DNA of 64,000 bases from CAYWWM01 sp965198025 (GCA_965198025.1 OZ240237.1:2852001-2916000), one strand, 5' to 3'; counted from the stretch's first letter, positions 52,977-61,833 are shown. The notes: generated from the letters alone by a model not told the origin. Numbers and translations: made by a program.

Positions 52977-53840
52977 TTATGATTGCGGCGCGAGCTTGGT
53001 GCTGCCAGTGCGGGGAGGATTCACAAACGGCTGGATACAGTTGAGCGCCCAGCCGTGGATGACGCTGTTGGTGGCGAGGTAGCCTCCGTCGGAAAACAGC
53101 CAGCTCATTCCTTTGGCGTCCGTCAGAGTTCCCCCGGAGCGTTCCAGGATGAGGCTGGCGGCGGCGACATCCCAGATCGTAAGGTCGAGATGCCAGTAGG
53201 CGTGCAGCCGCCCGGCGGCGACGTTGCAAAACCCGAGCGCGGGCGAGCCCATGGCGTTCAATTCCGTGACCTGGTCCATCATGAACCCGAGAATCCGCCT
53301 GGCCTGCTCGCGGCGGGAGCCCGAGCGTGGCCAATCGGTTCCGACGATAGCGCTGTCCCAGGCTTCGGTGCCCTCGGAGATCTGCTGCACGAAGATGTTC
53401 CGCCCGTTGAGCATGGCCGGCGTCTCGGTGGTGGCCTCGAATAGCTCGTCGGTGCAAGGATCGTAGACTACGCCGACGCAGATGTTGCCTTGTGACCGCA
53501 GCGCCGCCGAAACGGCGAAATGGGGAATCCCTTGAGCAAAGTTCAAGCCGCCGCAGATCGGGTCCACGATCCAGAGGTGTTCGGCTTCCACCGGAACCGG
53601 CGCGTCCTCGGGGCCTTCCTCGGCCAGTATTCCGGCGTCCGGAAACGCAGCTAGAATCGTTGCAACCACTTTCTTCTGCACTTCGAACGTCGCCTCCGTA
53701 ACCACGTCCCGTTCACCCTTCCACTTGAGATAGCCTGGGTTGCCAAGGCGGGATTTGGCGATTTCACCGCCGGCGCGTACCGCCCGCGCGGCTGTGGCGA
53801 GAGCTTGGCGAATGTCGATTCCCTGTGGAGCGTTGCTCAT
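52977..53840 (-). CDS. Inositol monophosphatase family protein with altered metal motif
   Basis: 287 residues. The IMPase fold is recognisable from DVVTEATFEVQKKV, ILAEEGPE (E74/E75), WIVDPICGGLNFAQGIP, NGRNIFV and IWDVAAASLILERSGG. Canonical enzymes have DP(I/L)DGT; here the second Asp is Cys96 and the Thr is Gly98, so one Mg ligand and a phosphate-contact residue are missing. The codon TGC is unambiguous in the sequence. The protein may have altered metal use, a different substrate, or be inactive. It follows galU by 33 nt on the same strand. AAAGGA precedes ATG 53840. Confidence 0.84.
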   Translation of the reverse strand: MSNAPQGIDIRQALATAARAVRAGGEIAKSRLGNPGYLKWKGERDVVTEATFEVQKKVVATILAAFPDAGILAEEGPEDAPVPVEAEHLWIVDPICGGLNFAQGIPHFAVSAALRSQGNICVGVVYDPCTDELFEATTETPAMLNGRNIFVQQISEGTEAWDSAIVGTDWPRSGSRREQARRILGFMMDQVTELNAMGSPALGFCNVAAGRLHAYWHLDLTIWDVAAASLILERSGGTLTDAKGMSWLFSDGGYLATNSVIHGWALNCIQPFVNPPRTGSTKLAPQS

Positions 53841-53873
53841 TGGCGGTTTCCTTTCAACGAGCCGCGAGGAGAT

Positions 53874-54761
53874 TCAATCGAGCTGCAGGTTCTTGAGGTA
53901 CTTGCGGAAGGACCCGCCCAACTCGGGGTTACGGAGAGCGAATTCAACGGTGGCGGTCAGGAAACCGAGCTTATCGCCGGCGTCGTAGCGCTTGCCGTCG
54001 AAGCGCCAACCGTAGACGGGCCTGTCACGAAGCAAAGCGCGCAGGCCATCGGTGAGCTGAATTTCTCCGCCGGCCCCGGGTTTGGTGGTGGCGAGACGCT
54101 CAAAAATCTCCGGCTCCAGAATATAGCGGCCGATGATGGCGAGGTTCGAGGGCGCCTTTTCAGCTGGCGGCTTCTCGACCAGTTCACTGACCTGGAAGAG
54201 CCGGTCGCTTTTGCCGTTGAACTGGATGGGGCTGCCTGCGATGACACCGTAACGCGAGATCATTGTGCTTGGGACTTCCTGGATGGCTACGACCGAAGCC
54301 GGAGAATTTTCATAGACATCGAGCATCTGGCGCAGGCAGGGAACCGGCGCGTCAATGATGTCGTCTCCGAGCAGGACGGCAAACGGCTCGTCGCCCACCA
54401 GGTCACGGGCCATCAGAATGGCGTGACCGAGACCGAGAGCCTCCTTCTGCCGGACATAAGAGATGCTGACGAGGTCGGAAACCTTGCGGACAGTGCGGAG
54501 CAGGTCTTGCCGGCCGCGCTCTTCAAGGACCTTCTCCAGCTCATAGGAAACGGCGAAGTGATCCTCGATGGCGCTCTTGCCGCGGCCTGTCACAATAATG
54601 ATGGTCTCAACGCCGGAGGCGAGCGCTTCCTCCACGGCATATTGGATGATGGGCTTGTCGACGAGCGGCAGCATTTCTTTCGGCTGCGCCTTGGTGGCCG
54701 GAAGGAACCGCGTTCCGAGCCCTGCTGCGGGAAAGACCGCTTTTCGCACCTTCTTCATCAT
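53874..54761 (-). CDS. galU: UTP--glucose-1-phosphate uridylyltransferase
   Basis: 295 residues from ATG 54761 (MMKKVRKAVFPAAG, with AAGGG upstream); the frame extends to 54830 without support. GalU makes UDP-glucose for exopolysaccharide and glycolipid synthesis. The nucleotide-binding loop AAGLGTRFLPATKAQPKEML and segments LGLGHAILMARDLVGDEPF, VLLGDDIID, LVEKPPAEKAPSNLAIIGRY and GGEIQLTDGLRALL are intact. Length is normal. It lies 114 nt downstream of the hypothetical gene at 54876 on the same strand. Confidence 0.95.
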   Translation of the reverse strand: MMKKVRKAVFPAAGLGTRFLPATKAQPKEMLPLVDKPIIQYAVEEALASGVETIIIVTGRGKSAIEDHFAVSYELEKVLEERGRQDLLRTVRKVSDLVSISYVRQKEALGLGHAILMARDLVGDEPFAVLLGDDIIDAPVPCLRQMLDVYENSPASVVAIQEVPSTMISRYGVIAGSPIQFNGKSDRLFQVSELVEKPPAEKAPSNLAIIGRYILEPEIFERLATTKPGAGGEIQLTDGLRALLRDRPVYGWRFDGKRYDAGDKLGFLTATVEFALRNPELGGSFRKYLKNLQLD

Positions 54762-54875
54762 CCGAACCCTTTTCTGATCCAGTGGTACGGCGTGTGCCCG
54801 GCAAAAGCGCCGCCGGCCGCCTCGATGCAAAACTCCAGCTTCCTGGCCTAGTTACAGCGCCCCGGAGGAAGGAAC

Positions 54876-55589
54876 CTACTGATTCTCCGCCTGAATCTTT
54901 GCTAGGATCTGAGCCGCGCGCGACTGGGCGAGCTGCACGATAGCGCGGTCATTGCGAATCCGCTCCAGCACGGGGACCAACTGGCCGGCGCCGATCAGCC
55001 GCCCCCTATTGAGGTCGATTTCCAGTTGCAAAAGCGCTCTGACAACCCCCAGACGGTCAAACTGAGCCAGGTATTCGAGCCGGATCGCGTGTTGTTGGGT
55101 CGAGGAGATGCGCTCGAAGAGTTCGAGCAAAGCCACGGCTTCCGGAACTTCCGTATGATTGAACGAGGCGGTAAAGGGCTCCGCGCCATCGAGCAGCTCG
55201 ACCGTCTTCTTTCCCATGTTAGCCACGCGCCGTTCGGATTCGAGGGGGCGATCCGGAGATTCGGCCAGCCTGGAGGCTAGCGAGAAGATTTCACTCGTGA
55301 CATCGGACGAAAGCCGGAACTCGATCGGACGCTCATCCTCCGGTTCGGTCTTGTAGACTGCTTCGCCGTCCTCCCGGATGGTGGCCGAATAGTAGGGTGG
55401 AACGCTGCCGGGGAAATCCTTGGTAAACGTTACGGCGCGGCCAGACACTTCACTCTGCGCGGCTAGAGCCGGTTTTGGCAGCGCAATCCACACAGCCATC
55501 ACCATGCCAAGCAGAGCGCACGAGCACATCGGCCGCGGGGAACGGCACAACGCAGTGCGGGTTGTCGCTTCCAGTCGGCGCTTCCTCAT
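54876..55589 (-). CDS. Hypothetical secreted protein
   Basis: 237 residues from ATG 55589, which overlaps the ruvC stop as ATGA. A basic N-terminus and hydrophobic segment (ALLGMVMAVWIALPKPALA) form a signal peptide. The first half of the mature part reads like a small beta domain (YYSATIREDGEAVYKTEPED, IEFRLSSDVTSEIFSLAS); the second half is helical and charged. No family was recognised, but similar proteins of about 200 residues occur in Acidobacteriota. Its coupling to ruvC suggests co-expression without functional connection. Confidence 0.65.
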   Translation of the reverse strand: MRKRRLEATTRTALCRSPRPMCSCALLGMVMAVWIALPKPALAAQSEVSGRAVTFTKDFPGSVPPYYSATIREDGEAVYKTEPEDERPIEFRLSSDVTSEIFSLASRLAESPDRPLESERRVANMGKKTVELLDGAEPFTASFNHTEVPEAVALLELFERISSTQQHAIRLEYLAQFDRLGVVRALLQLEIDLNRGRLIGAGQLVPVLERIRNDRAIVQLAQSRAAQILAKIQAENQ

Positions 55590-56155
55590 TGCGGGCTCTG
55601 TGCGGAGCGGGCCACCGGACCGGGAAAACGGCCAGCCCGTGCCGAAGCGAGTTTTTGCTGTGTCTGGGCACAGTGCGCGTGGCATAGCGCCACAGCCAGC
55701 GCGTCGGCGGCGTCCTCTGGCGGGAGATCGTCGAGCCGTAGCAGCATCTTCACCATCTGTTGCACCTGATTTTTGTCCGCGCGGCCATAGCCGACCACGC
55801 TCGACTTGATCTGGAGCGGTGAATACTCGTGAACCGGCAGCGAGGCTTCGGCCGCCTTGAGCAGGGCCACGCCTCGTACGTGCCCGAGCTTCAGAGCGCT
55901 CTTTACATTGACGGAATAGAAAACTTCTTCCACGGCGACCGCGTCCGGAGAATGGGTTTCGATCAGGCTGCTGAGTTCGTCCGCGATCTTCTTGAGACGG
56001 TCCGGAAAGGAAAGTCGGGCACTGGCCAGGATCACCCCCGAGGCAACGACCCGAGCGGTGCGTCCCCGGACATCCACCACGCCGTAGCCGGTCGCTGACG
56101 AGCCGCAGTCGATCCCGAGCACCCGCCTCAGTCCTCGGACATCCGTCGGCATCAT
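55586..56155 (-). CDS. ruvC: Crossover junction endodeoxyribonuclease RuvC
   Basis: 189 residues. RuvC resolves Holliday junctions together with RuvAB. The RNase H-like fold has the expected acidic residues: D16 in LGIDCGSSATGYG, Glu in AVEEVFYSVN, and Asp in PPEDAADALAVALCHAH, along with KSSVVGYGRADKNQVQQM. The start at 56155 overlaps the yebC stop as ATGA. The last 15 residues are an unconserved extension. The combination yebC-ruvC is common across bacteria; ruvA and ruvB are not in the window. Confidence 0.94.
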   Translation of the reverse strand: MMPTDVRGLRRVLGIDCGSSATGYGVVDVRGRTARVVASGVILASARLSFPDRLKKIADELSSLIETHSPDAVAVEEVFYSVNVKSALKLGHVRGVALLKAAEASLPVHEYSPLQIKSSVVGYGRADKNQVQQMVKMLLRLDDLPPEDAADALAVALCHAHCAQTQQKLASARAGRFPGPVARSAQSPQ

Positions 56156-56904
56156 GCCTCGCTTACCTGCTCCAGTTCCGCTGCGTCGAAGTCGAAATTG
56201 GAATAGACATGCTGCACATCGTCGTGCTCTTCGAGCGCATCCAGGAGCTTGGTCATCTGCTGCGCCTTGGTGCCGTCGAGCTTCACATAATTCTGCGGCA
56301 CCATGCCGACTTCAGAAGAGGTTACTTCGATCCCGGCGTCCTTAATTTCCTGGGTCACTGCCTCGGTGGCCTCGGGCGGACAGATGACTTCCCACTGCTC
56401 GTCGGAATCGCGGATGTCTTCGGCTCCGGGGTCGAGCACGATGCCGAGCAGTTGGTCCTCCGTGGCGCTCTGCTTGGGAATTACTACAGTTCCCAGCTTG
56501 TTGAACATCCAGGCAACGCAGCCGGCCTCGCCCAGCGACCCCCTGTGCTTCGAGAACAGGTGGCGGATCTCCGAGACCGTTCGGTTGCGATTGTCAGTGG
56601 TGACTTCGACGATCAGGGCGACGCCGTGTGGTCCGTAGGCCTCAAACGCAACCTCTTCGTAATTCACGCCGGGAAGCTCCCCGGTGCCGCGCTGTACCGC
56701 CCGCTTGATGTTGTCGGCGGGCATGTTCTCGGCCTTGGCTGCAGCCATGGCCACGCGAAGACGTGGATTGGCGTCCGGGTCGCCGCCGCCGTCTCGGGCG
56801 GCGATCGTGATCTCTTTAATCAACCGCGAGAACATCTTGCCGCGGCGGGCGTCCGTGGTCGCTTTCTTATGCTTGATTGTCGCCCATTTGGAATGCCCAG
56901 ACAT
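56152..56904 (-). CDS. yebC: YebC/PmpR family regulator
   Basis: 250 residues, full length, beginning SGHSKWATIKHKKATTDARR, the family signature. Other conserved segments are MPADNIKRAVQRGTGE, YEAYGPHGVALIVE-like text (FEAYGPHGVALIVEVTTDN), HGGSLGE-like RGSLGEAGCVAWMF and VYSNFD. YebC proteins are transcriptional regulators or translation factors relieving ribosome stalling at proline runs. AAGGAGA lies upstream of the ATG. It is the first gene in the yebC-ruvC-hypothetical operon. Confidence 0.95.
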   Translation of the reverse strand: MSGHSKWATIKHKKATTDARRGKMFSRLIKEITIAARDGGGDPDANPRLRVAMAAAKAENMPADNIKRAVQRGTGELPGVNYEEVAFEAYGPHGVALIVEVTTDNRNRTVSEIRHLFSKHRGSLGEAGCVAWMFNKLGTVVIPKQSATEDQLLGIVLDPGAEDIRDSDEQWEVICPPEATEAVTQEIKDAGIEVTSSEVGMVPQNYVKLDGTKAQQMTKLLDALEEHDDVQHVYSNFDFDAAELEQVSEA

Positions 56905-57033
56905 GAATGGTCCTCTCCTTGCAGGCTAAATCGTAGCATAACTACAGTGACGAGTGAAGGTGACAAGCGACCAGCGGATACGGGCTATTCTGAGCTAGGA
57001 GCCGATTCCAGTAGTCGATCAAAAGGTCACGAA

Positions 57034-57540
57034 TTACTGCTTCTTGTGTTCTTCCCGATAAAAGCCGACCAGATCGGTGGCGACGGGCTGGGCGCCGATC
57101 TGGCGGAGCATCGTCGTGACCTGGCCGCGATGGTAGCTCGAATGATTGACCATATGCAGCATCAATTGCCAGAGTGGCAAGGTAACAGACTGGCCCTGCA
57201 GGTTGAGATACGAGACATCAGCCTCCAGGCGCTCCTGCGTCAGCGCGCCCAGGAAATCCTGCAGATCTTTCTCCACCTGTGCCCAGCGCTCGCGCAGCGC
57301 GCCGACGTCGGGGAAGTCGGCCGGATCGAGCATCTGTTTGGGCGACGTGCCGTTCCAGCGTTTGAGCCACGCCCACTCGGCCGAGATGATGTGCACCAGC
57401 GTGTTGTGAATCGAGCCGAAGCTCGACCCGAGGTCCTTGAGAAGCATCTCCGGACTGAGCCCGGCCACTAAACCCAGCATCCGGCCATTGGCCCAGCGAT
57501 CATACGCGAATTGCTTTTCGATCAAGGCAATGTTCACCAT
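57034..57540 (-). CDS. DinB family protein
   Basis: 168 residues from ATG 57540 (MVNIALIEKQFAYDRWANGRML); the longer frame to 57765 has no support. The four-helix DinB/YfiT fold is shown by the start YDRWANGRML, the His in HNTLVHIISAEWAWLKRW and the pair in HMVNHSSYHRGQVTTMLRQIG; these three histidines form the expected metal site. DinB proteins often act as thiol-dependent transferases in mycothiol or bacillithiol users, but this role is not visible here. It is divergent from the thioesterase gene. Confidence 0.88.
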   Translation of the reverse strand: MVNIALIEKQFAYDRWANGRMLGLVAGLSPEMLLKDLGSSFGSIHNTLVHIISAEWAWLKRWNGTSPKQMLDPADFPDVGALRERWAQVEKDLQDFLGALTQERLEADVSYLNLQGQSVTLPLWQLMLHMVNHSSYHRGQVTTMLRQIGAQPVATDLVGFYREEHKKQ

Positions 57541-57730
57541 CTTGTGCCGCCTTTTGACCCGCATTCGGGGAATGGCTGATAGTCTAACTCGTAAGCCGGC
57601 TGCGGGGAAGTTTCGATTGCGAATTGCCGAAGAGTCTTGACCGGACGCGAAAACGCGGTCTAAATGATAGGCTGGCGAGAAGCCTGAAGGCAGGCGCAAG
57701 AGAATTCCGGACGAAGAGGCGTTCAACACG

Positions 57731-58219
57731 ATGCAGGAAGCGGCGAAGCGGAAATTCAGCACCAAGATTCGGATTTACTGGTCCGACTGCGACCCGGCGG
57801 GGATCGCCTATTACGGGAACTTCTTCCGGTGGTTCGAAATGGCGGAGGAAGAGCTGTTCCTGTCGTTGGGCTTCTCGCGCACCGACATCTTTCGCCAGTT
57901 TTCGATCGGTCTGCCGCGCGTAGAGGTGTGGAGCCGCTTCCGCAAACCGATCCCGGAGGGAACCCTGATCGAAGTCAAGATCTGGGTTACCAAGCGCACC
58001 AACACCGCCCTGGTGATCAACGTGGAAATCCGCCTGGACGGAGACACGGAAATCGCAGCCGAGGGTCATTACCGCACGGTCTGCGTCAAGCGCCCGGAAT
58101 TCAAGCCGGCTCCCTTCCCCGAGGAAATCCTGCACCTGCTGCGGGATTACATCCCTCCGCTCACCAAGCATGTGCCGGGCGAGCCTCTCTCTGAAACTGT
58201 GTTGCGTGAGCGAAGGTAG
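57731..58219 (+). CDS. Acyl-CoA thioesterase, 4-hydroxybenzoyl-CoA thioesterase type
   Basis: 162 residues, single hot-dog domain. The signature YWSDCDPAGIAYYGNFFRWFE places the catalytic Asp in the D-x-D-P-A-G-I sequence of 4-hydroxybenzoyl-CoA thioesterase. It has 15-20 more residues than the core at its C-terminus. The genuine substrate could be an aromatic or other acyl-CoA; the aromatic cluster 35 kb away makes the aromatic option interesting but unproven. GAGGCG lies upstream of ATG 57731. The next gene starts 3 nt after its stop. Confidence 0.84.
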   Translation: MQEAAKRKFSTKIRIYWSDCDPAGIAYYGNFFRWFEMAEEELFLSLGFSRTDIFRQFSIGLPRVEVWSRFRKPIPEGTLIEVKIWVTKRTNTALVINVEIRLDGDTEIAAEGHYRTVCVKRPEFKPAPFPEEILHLLRDYIPPLTKHVPGEPLSETVLRERR

Positions 58220-58222
58220 GAA

Positions 58223-58675
58223 TTGAGCCTCTACTATCTCGATACCAGCGCCCTAGTAAAACTATACGTGCAGGAGGCTGGAACTGAGCAACTGATTCGT
58301 ATTGCTTCCCCTTCCGGCGGCCATAGCCTAGAAGTTCTCGCTCTAGCGCGGGTCGAATTTCGAGCTGCCGTAAAGCTTCGAGAGCGGATGGGGGATATAT
58401 CTCATGAAGCAGCTACAGCACTGATAGCCAGCATGGAAGAACATCTGCAAAAGCTGTACCTGGTCCAACTGGTAACAGAAACGGTGATTGAGGAAGCAGC
58501 TGCACTTCTGGATAGACATGCTTTGCGTGCTTACGATGCTTTGCAACTTGCAGGTTGCCTGACATTACGGCTACAGCTAGGAGAGTTCCCGTCATTCGTT
58601 TGTTCCGATCATCGGCTCTTGGAAGCAGCGGAAGAGGAGGACCTGGCCGTATTTGACCCGGTTCGGGGATTCTGA
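58223..58675 (+). CDS. PIN-domain ribonuclease (VapC-like), no antitoxin seen
   Basis: 150 residues from TTG 58223, 3 nt after the thioesterase stop; GTAGG lies before it. All four acidic residues of the PIN active site are present: D7 (YYLDTSALVKLY), E45 (LARVEFRAAV), D105 (RAYDALQLAG) and D129 (CSDHRLLEAA). VapC toxins cut tRNA or rRNA and are normally paired with a small antitoxin gene. None lies within the 3-nt gap upstream, and the downstream gene is dapD on the other strand. Base composition is less GC-rich than its neighbours, which suggests horizontal acquisition. Confidence 0.85.
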   Translation: MSLYYLDTSALVKLYVQEAGTEQLIRIASPSGGHSLEVLALARVEFRAAVKLRERMGDISHEAATALIASMEEHLQKLYLVQLVTETVIEEAAALLDRHALRAYDALQLAGCLTLRLQLGEFPSFVCSDHRLLEAAEEEDLAVFDPVRGF

Positions 58676-58708
58676 CAGGAGATATCCCACCCAAACATGT
58701 CTCTGTGT

Positions 58709-59548
58709 TCAGCGCAGCAACTCTTCGAGCTGAATGGATTGGTCGGTCTTTTCGTCGCGGTACTTGACGATGACCGGCGTGTAGAGGGAAAGATTCCACT
58801 CCTTGCCCATACCGCGCGAGATGGCCCGCGAGCCGGGCACGACCACCGCTTCCGGCGGAATGACCAAGGGCTGCCCCGCTTCCCGCGCATAAATCTTACC
58901 GCGCACAAGATCGTAGACGGGCGTGGAGCCGGTCAGGATGGTTCCGGCACCGAGCACGGCCCGTTTCTTGACGACGGTCCCTTCGTAGACGCCGCAATTC
59001 CCTCCGACCAGCACCTCGTCCTCAATGATAACGGGCAGGGCGCCGGCGGGTTCGAGAACGCCGCCAATCTGGCTGGCGGCGCTCACGTGCACGCGCTTGC
59101 CGACCTGCGCACAGGAGCCCACCAGGGCGTGGGAATCAATCATCGTGCCATCGTCGACATAAGCCCCGGCGTTGATGTACATGGGCGGCATGCAGGTGAC
59201 GCCGCGGCCGACATAACAGGCGTCACGGATGGACGAGCCGCCAGGTACGATGCGCACACCGCTGTCGGCCGCGATTTCCTTCAGCGGAAATGTGTGTTTG
59301 TCAAAGAAAGAAAGCTTCCCGTCCACGGACATAGTTTCAATCTGTCCGATGCGGAAGCCAAGCAGGATGCCCTTCTTGACCCAGGCGTTCACCATCCAGC
59401 CAATGGGCGAAGCTTCGTCCGGCTCAGCAGCGCGAATCTCGCCTCGATTGAGCTTCTCCTTAAGTTCCTGGAAGGCTTCGAAGAATTCTGTTCCGCGCGT
59501 GGTGGATGGCTGCTCGAAGAGGCGTTCAATCCGCTCCGCCAACTGCAT
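58709..59548 (-). CDS. dapD: Tetrahydrodipicolinate N-succinyltransferase
   Basis: 279 residues. DapD transfers succinyl from succinyl-CoA to tetrahydrodipicolinate in lysine and diaminopimelate synthesis. The left-handed beta helix shows hexapeptide repeats from about residue 105 (VPGGSSIRDACYVGRGVTCMPP, INAGAYVDDGTMIDSHALVGSC, VLEPAGALPVIIEDEVLVGGNC), each quoted in part, and ends LPAVIVKYRDEKT-like (TPVIVKYRDEKTDQS). Length is normal. It overlaps dapA by 23 nt and is therefore co-transcribed. The PIN gene converges on its 3' end. Confidence 0.94.
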   Translation of the reverse strand: MQLAERIERLFEQPSTTRGTEFFEAFQELKEKLNRGEIRAAEPDEASPIGWMVNAWVKKGILLGFRIGQIETMSVDGKLSFFDKHTFPLKEIAADSGVRIVPGGSSIRDACYVGRGVTCMPPMYINAGAYVDDGTMIDSHALVGSCAQVGKRVHVSAASQIGGVLEPAGALPVIIEDEVLVGGNCGVYEGTVVKKRAVLGAGTILTGSTPVYDLVRGKIYAREAGQPLVIPPEAVVVPGSRAISRGMGKEWNLSLYTPVIVKYRDEKTDQSIQLEELLR

Positions 59549-60485
59549 ATTGCTTTTCCTTCCCCGCCCCTTCGACGGCTCCCGGAAGAGGCAGCAGATC
59601 GAGGTCTTCGAGCACCTTCATCAGCTTGGCGTGCGTCTCCGGACGCATTGGAACGAGAGGAAGACGATAGATGGGGTGGATCAGACCGAGTGCGGCGAGC
59701 GCGGCTTTGACCGGGATCGGGCTGCTCTCGATGAAGAGCGTCTGCATAAGCGGCAGCAGGCGGAAATGGAGGCGGCGGGCGGTACGGAAGTCTCCCTGGC
59801 TGGCCAGCGAAACCAGTTCCGTCATCGGCTGGGGAATCACGTTTGCAGCCACGGAGATCACGCCGCAGGCGCCCAGTGCCATGACGGGCAGCGTGATCGC
59901 GTCATCGCCCGAGATCACCCGGAAGCGCGGCGCCAACATGCGCAGAATCTCGCTGATTTGGGCGATGTTGCCCGATGCCTCCTTGACGCCCAGGATGTTC
60001 GGAATCTCGGCCAGGCGGATGAGCGTGGCAGGATCGATGTTTGAGCCGGTCCGTCCGGGGACGTTGTAGACGATAACCGGCAACGTGGTCGCCTGGGCCA
60101 CGGCACAGTAATGCTGGAAGATGCCTTCCTGGGTTGGTTTGTTGTAATACGGAGAAACCGACAGGATACCGTCGACGCCGAGGCGCTCCATCTGGCGCGC
60201 CTGTTCGCAGACACGGCGCGTGTTGTTGCCGCCGGCACCCGCGATAACAGGAACCTTGCCGCGGACCTCCTCCAACGTAATCTCGACGACGCGGGCATGC
60301 TCCTCGGGAGCCAGTACCGGGCTTTCTCCGGTCGTCCCACAGGGAACCAGAAAATCGATTCCCTCCTTCAATTGGCGGCGGATCAGGCGGCGCAGGGCTG
60401 CCTCGTCGAGTGCGCCCTCCGCCCGGAACGGAGTGACCAAAGCTGTGCCGCAACCGCGAAGCTCGTTCATTTTCATCTCCAGCAT
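59526..60485 (-). CDS. dapA: 4-hydroxy-tetrahydrodipicolinate synthase
   Basis: 319 residues from 60485; internal ATGs at 60476 and 60470 (MNELRGCGTAL) are equally plausible, and GGAG lies 6 nt before the last. DapA condenses pyruvate and aspartate semialdehyde, the first committed step of the diaminopimelate pathway. The catalytic residues are visible: T51-T52 in PCGTTGESPVL, Y140 in VIVYNVPGRTG and the Schiff-base lysine K168 in ILGVKEASG. SPYYNKPTQEGIFQHY is typical. It forms an operon with dapD downstream. Confidence 0.94.
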   Translation of the reverse strand: MLEMKMNELRGCGTALVTPFRAEGALDEAALRRLIRRQLKEGIDFLVPCGTTGESPVLAPEEHARVVEITLEEVRGKVPVIAGAGGNNTRRVCEQARQMERLGVDGILSVSPYYNKPTQEGIFQHYCAVAQATTLPVIVYNVPGRTGSNIDPATLIRLAEIPNILGVKEASGNIAQISEILRMLAPRFRVISGDDAITLPVMALGACGVISVAANVIPQPMTELVSLASQGDFRTARRLHFRLLPLMQTLFIESSPIPVKAALAALGLIHPIYRLPLVPMRPETHAKLMKVLEDLDLLPLPGAVEGAGKEKQYAVGGAD

Positions 60486-60951
60486 CTTCCTTTGGAGTTT
60501 CAGGATACCTCATTTCCCGGAGAACGTTGGGACGAAAAATTCGCGCATTAAGATCTCACCTCAGAACTTCGCCTGCTATTGCATTCGCCCCGCCTCCGGG
60601 GACATCGGAGCCGGAGAATCAAGACGCTTGGGGAGTGCAACGGACTGACGGGATTCGAAAAGGTTGGGCGGAGCTTGCTAAGCTGGTACTCGCGGTCCCG
60701 ACCTGGAAACCGGATTCGGAAAGGACTTCCTTGCATTCCACAAGAGTCTATGGAAAGGGATCGTAAGCAAGGTCAGCCAATATCTGTGCATCTTGGAAGA
60801 AACGCACCGGAAGTAACGTGCATTCCTAACGGACATATGCACACAAAGATCCGCCACGACCGGCCAGCGCTTGCGGACTCCCCGGGCGGATGCGGTTGCG
60901 GGAACGCCTGCGCAACGCTGAGAAGGAATCTCGATCCGTGCTCGCCTCCGA
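60486..60951. other. Intergenic region
   Basis: 466 nt between the dapA start and the end of the small lipoprotein gene. It must contain the dapA promoter. A short open frame on the plus strand lacks a ribosome site and resembles nothing recognised. CCCC-N6-GGGG near 60589 is the only small palindrome noticed. Confidence 0.45.
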
Positions 60952-61335
60952 TTATCCTTCGTTCGGCGTCCCCGCATCGGGGGCGCTGATCCGGACGACC
61001 CGCAGGGTGTCGCCATCCAAGGACGCACTTACCTGGGCGGTGGCGCCGGCGAATTCCCGGATATCGTCTGCATTCCCCTCCAGCGTGTGCACCACGTCGC
61101 CGACGACGAGCACATAGGAGTCCCCGGCCCCCACGCACGCCTCCGTGCACGCTCTCGCGTCGTCCATCTTATGGGTTGCACCACAGGAAGCGTCGGAAAC
61201 GCGCCCCTCAAAAACGTGTACACCCTCGAAGGGCCCTCCGGTGGCTTGCTCATCGCCCTGCTGGCTGCACCCTGCCAGCAATCCGACAGCCAGCAAAACT
61301 GCCAATGTATAGCGCCAGGAAACCAACTGAGTCAT
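60952..61335 (-). CDS. Small secreted lipoprotein with conserved cysteines
   Basis: 127 residues with a lipobox LLAGC (lipidated C23) and AAGGAGGAA just upstream of ATG 61335. The mature part contains GRVSDASCGATHKMDDARAC followed by TEACVGAGDSYVLVV, a pattern of three cysteines (excluding C23) that recurs in acidobacterial lipoproteins of unknown function (DUF5818-like, by memory and not searched). The rest is a small beta domain (HTLEGNADDIREFAGATAQ, VSASLDGDTLRVVRIS). The cysteines suggest disulfide stabilisation. Function unknown. Confidence 0.7.
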   Translation of the reverse strand: MTQLVSWRYTLAVLLAVGLLAGCSQQGDEQATGGPFEGVHVFEGRVSDASCGATHKMDDARACTEACVGAGDSYVLVVGDVVHTLEGNADDIREFAGATAQVSASLDGDTLRVVRISAPDAGTPNEG

Positions 61336-61528
61336 TCTGTTCCTCCTTCTTCACCTCGTACGGTTTGGGTACGGTCCCGCCATGCCCCTTATCTCACTAT
61401 GAATTGAGTCCTTGAGAAAAGCAATGACTTCTATTAGACATGAAGAATACTATAGAGTACGGTCTGAAGCACCCGGACTCTGCGCGGTCGGAGAAAAAGG
61501 GGGCGCTTTGTGGCAATGAGCGCAAGAA

Positions 61529-61605
61529 TGGCGCGCCCGGGGTGGCTCGAACACCCGACCTACTGCTTCGTAGGCAGTCGCTCTATCCATCTGAGCTACG
61601 GGCGC
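61529..61605 (-). tRNA. tRNA-Arg (ACG anticodon)
   Basis: The minus-strand cloverleaf folds completely: acceptor GCGCCCG/CGGGCGC, D stem GCTC/GAGC, anticodon stem ACTGC/GCAGT around CTACGAA (anticodon ACG), and T arm GGGTG/CACCC around TTCGAGC. Discriminator G is followed by an encoded CCA. The A34 is expected to be deaminated to inosine by TadA, allowing reading of CGU, CGC and CGA. Confidence 0.95.
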
Positions 61606-61660
61606 GCAAAAGGATCATAGGCCTATAGGGTTCCAAAAGGAGTTCCTTCGACCTCTCCGA

Positions 61661-61691
61661 ATTGTATCACTTCCCTTGGGGCGCTTGGCAA
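61661..61691 (-). promoter_or_regulatory. Candidate promoter of tRNA-Arg
   Basis: On the minus strand an extended -10 (TGATACAAT) lies about 56 nt before the tRNA 5' end, with TTGCCA 19 nt upstream as a possible -35. The spacing is longer than optimal, which the TGn extension could compensate. Confidence 0.45.
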
Positions 61692-61833
61692 GCGATGGCA
61701 GGAAGGGTAGCCCTACAAGACTCTGGGTAATGCCGTTGCTGCGCGTTCCAAGCCTCCTTGCGGCTTTTGGCGATTCCGGCGGACAAAAGATACGATAGGA
61801 GGGAGGCGGCTTTGGGCAATGGCGTAAAGGCGG

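Noticed and set aside
60579..60989. Open frame of 136 codons upstream of dapA on the plus strand
   Set aside because: Overlaps the 3' end of the lipoprotein gene antisense and has no coding signature.
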